DNA of 64,000 nt from positions 62,001-126,000 of the forward strand of contig NZ_JAAORH010000001.1 of assembly GCF_017696085.1 (NCBI RefSeq). The letters are read 5' to 3'. Both the position numbers and the translations under genes were made by a program. Of this stretch, positions 63,537 to 64,000 are shown piece after piece; the first letter of the stretch is position 1, and each line of letters starts with the position of its first letter. The notes below the pieces were generated by a model that searched no databases, was not told where the DNA came from, and saw only the letters and a program-made list of their open reading frames with translations. The stretch comes from Prochlorococcus marinus XMU1410. Lineage in GTDB: Bacteria > Cyanobacteriota > Cyanobacteriia > PCC-6307 > Cyanobiaceae.

Positions 63537-64000
63537 ATGAGCAAGATATCAGAGTTAATTCATCAATTTAGCGATGATTGGGTTCCATTTCTAGAAAGTT
63601 CTAGAAAAATAAATAACGATAAATCCTTTTTCGTTATTGATAAAGAAAAATCTACTTATAAACTTTTCAATATTGATATTCCAAATGCTATACGAAGTTT
63701 TCTTAAGGACAAAAAGTTTAAAGTAGATAGTTCTTTAGGTCAAACTAATATTGCTGCTATACCTTGGATTGCGATTTTAAATAAAGAAATTACCTCATCT
63801 GTTCAAGAAGAGTTTTATATAGTTTACTTATTTTCAAGAAATGCGAAAAAAGTTTATTTATCAATCGGTATTGGGGCACAACAATTTGTAGATATATTTG
63901 GCGAGAACAAGAAATGTACCAAAAAAATTGGTTTAGCAAATCAAAGACTACTTGGTTATTGTAATTACTTAAAAAAAGGACATTCCTTTTCTCAAATAGA
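63537..64000 (+). CDS. Partial gene with McrB N-terminal (DUF3578/MrcB_N) domain
   Basis: An open frame from ATG with no stop before the window ends (154 complete codons). The segment VDSSLGQTNIAAIPWIAIL, then ITSSVQEEFYIVYLF and KVYLSIGIGAQQF, follows the MrcB_N (DUF3578) pattern: S-x-G-x-x-x-x-A-x-x-P-W-I-A, S-x-Q-x-x-x-Y-x-V-Y-L-F, and V-Y-L-S-(I/L). This domain is found at the N-terminus of McrB-type modification-dependent restriction proteins and some HNH endonucleases. The catalytic part lies outside the window. Confidence 0.7.
   Translation, partial: MSKISELIHQFSDDWVPFLESSRKINNDKSFFVIDKEKSTYKLFNIDIPNAIRSFLKDKKFKVDSSLGQTNIAAIPWIAILNKEITSSVQEEFYIVYLFSRNAKKVYLSIGIGAQQFVDIFGENKKCTKKIGLANQRLLGYCNYLKKGHSFSQI

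Overview
The window reads as a stretch of the core chromosome of a high-light-type Prochlorococcus (marine picocyanobacterium). The base composition is very AT-rich and the genes are packed tightly: no gene-free stretch reaches 300 bases, and the longest is about 270. The gene set is cyanobacterial: psbX, petL, ndhO, a CRR7-family gene, two high-light-inducible (hli) genes, Ycf66, zeta-carotene desaturase, and several families confined to cyanobacteria and plastids (DUF4912, DUF2973, DUF3120, DUF751, the PDZ/radical-SAM/DUF512 protein). I saw no rRNA, insertion sequence or CRISPR array. The species-level assignment is an inference from gene content and composition.

Layout. 0-8 kb: smc, a PRC-barrel protein, an LpxB-like glycosyltransferase, tRNA-Leu(AAG), and accC. 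8-13 kb: psbX and ycf66 facing a reverse-strand run def - HIT - small protein - ABC exporter - hli. 13-20 kb: an S9 peptidase facing the iron-sulfur assembly operon sufBCDS. 20-27 kb: a DUF4912 protein, phosphoglucomutase, rarA, a phosphopantetheinyl transferase, peroxiredoxin, coaX and cysH. 27-32.5 kb: a forward cluster of type II NADH dehydrogenase, an anion permease with RCK_C domains, ktrB and ktrA (redox and ion homeostasis). 32.5-35.6 kb: small genes around a ribbon-helix-helix regulator with a strong inverted repeat, then an ABC-F protein. 35.6-47 kb: htrA, a second hli, a BrkB-type protein, an inositol-phosphatase-like gene, a TolC-like protein, the radical-SAM/DUF512 protein, nadB, a VKOR-thioredoxin fusion and rimO. 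47-54 kb: petL, a pterin-type pair (tandem PTPS and a RibD-C reductase), aroK, CRR7 and a GST. 53.5-62 kb: DUF751-rbfA-hemD, crtQ with a START-like gene, an IscA-like protein, a TPR protein, a second LpxB-related gene, ndhO, a DnaJ-domain gene and cysK. 62-64 kb: a small gene with a possible hairpin over its ribosome site, an orphan CbiO-like ATPase, tRNA-Asn, and the start of a gene with a McrB N-terminal (DUF3578) domain that runs off the end.

Most of the window is conserved housekeeping. The points most worth a second look are: the tRNA-Asn / McrB-like junction, which may be the edge of a genomic island; the inverted repeat beside the ribbon-helix-helix gene; the hairpin over the Shine-Dalgarno sequence at 62.2 kb; the degenerate first half of the tandem PTPS; extreme compaction (two divergent gene pairs whose start codons touch, four convergent pairs sharing a stop tetramer); and several very small genes.
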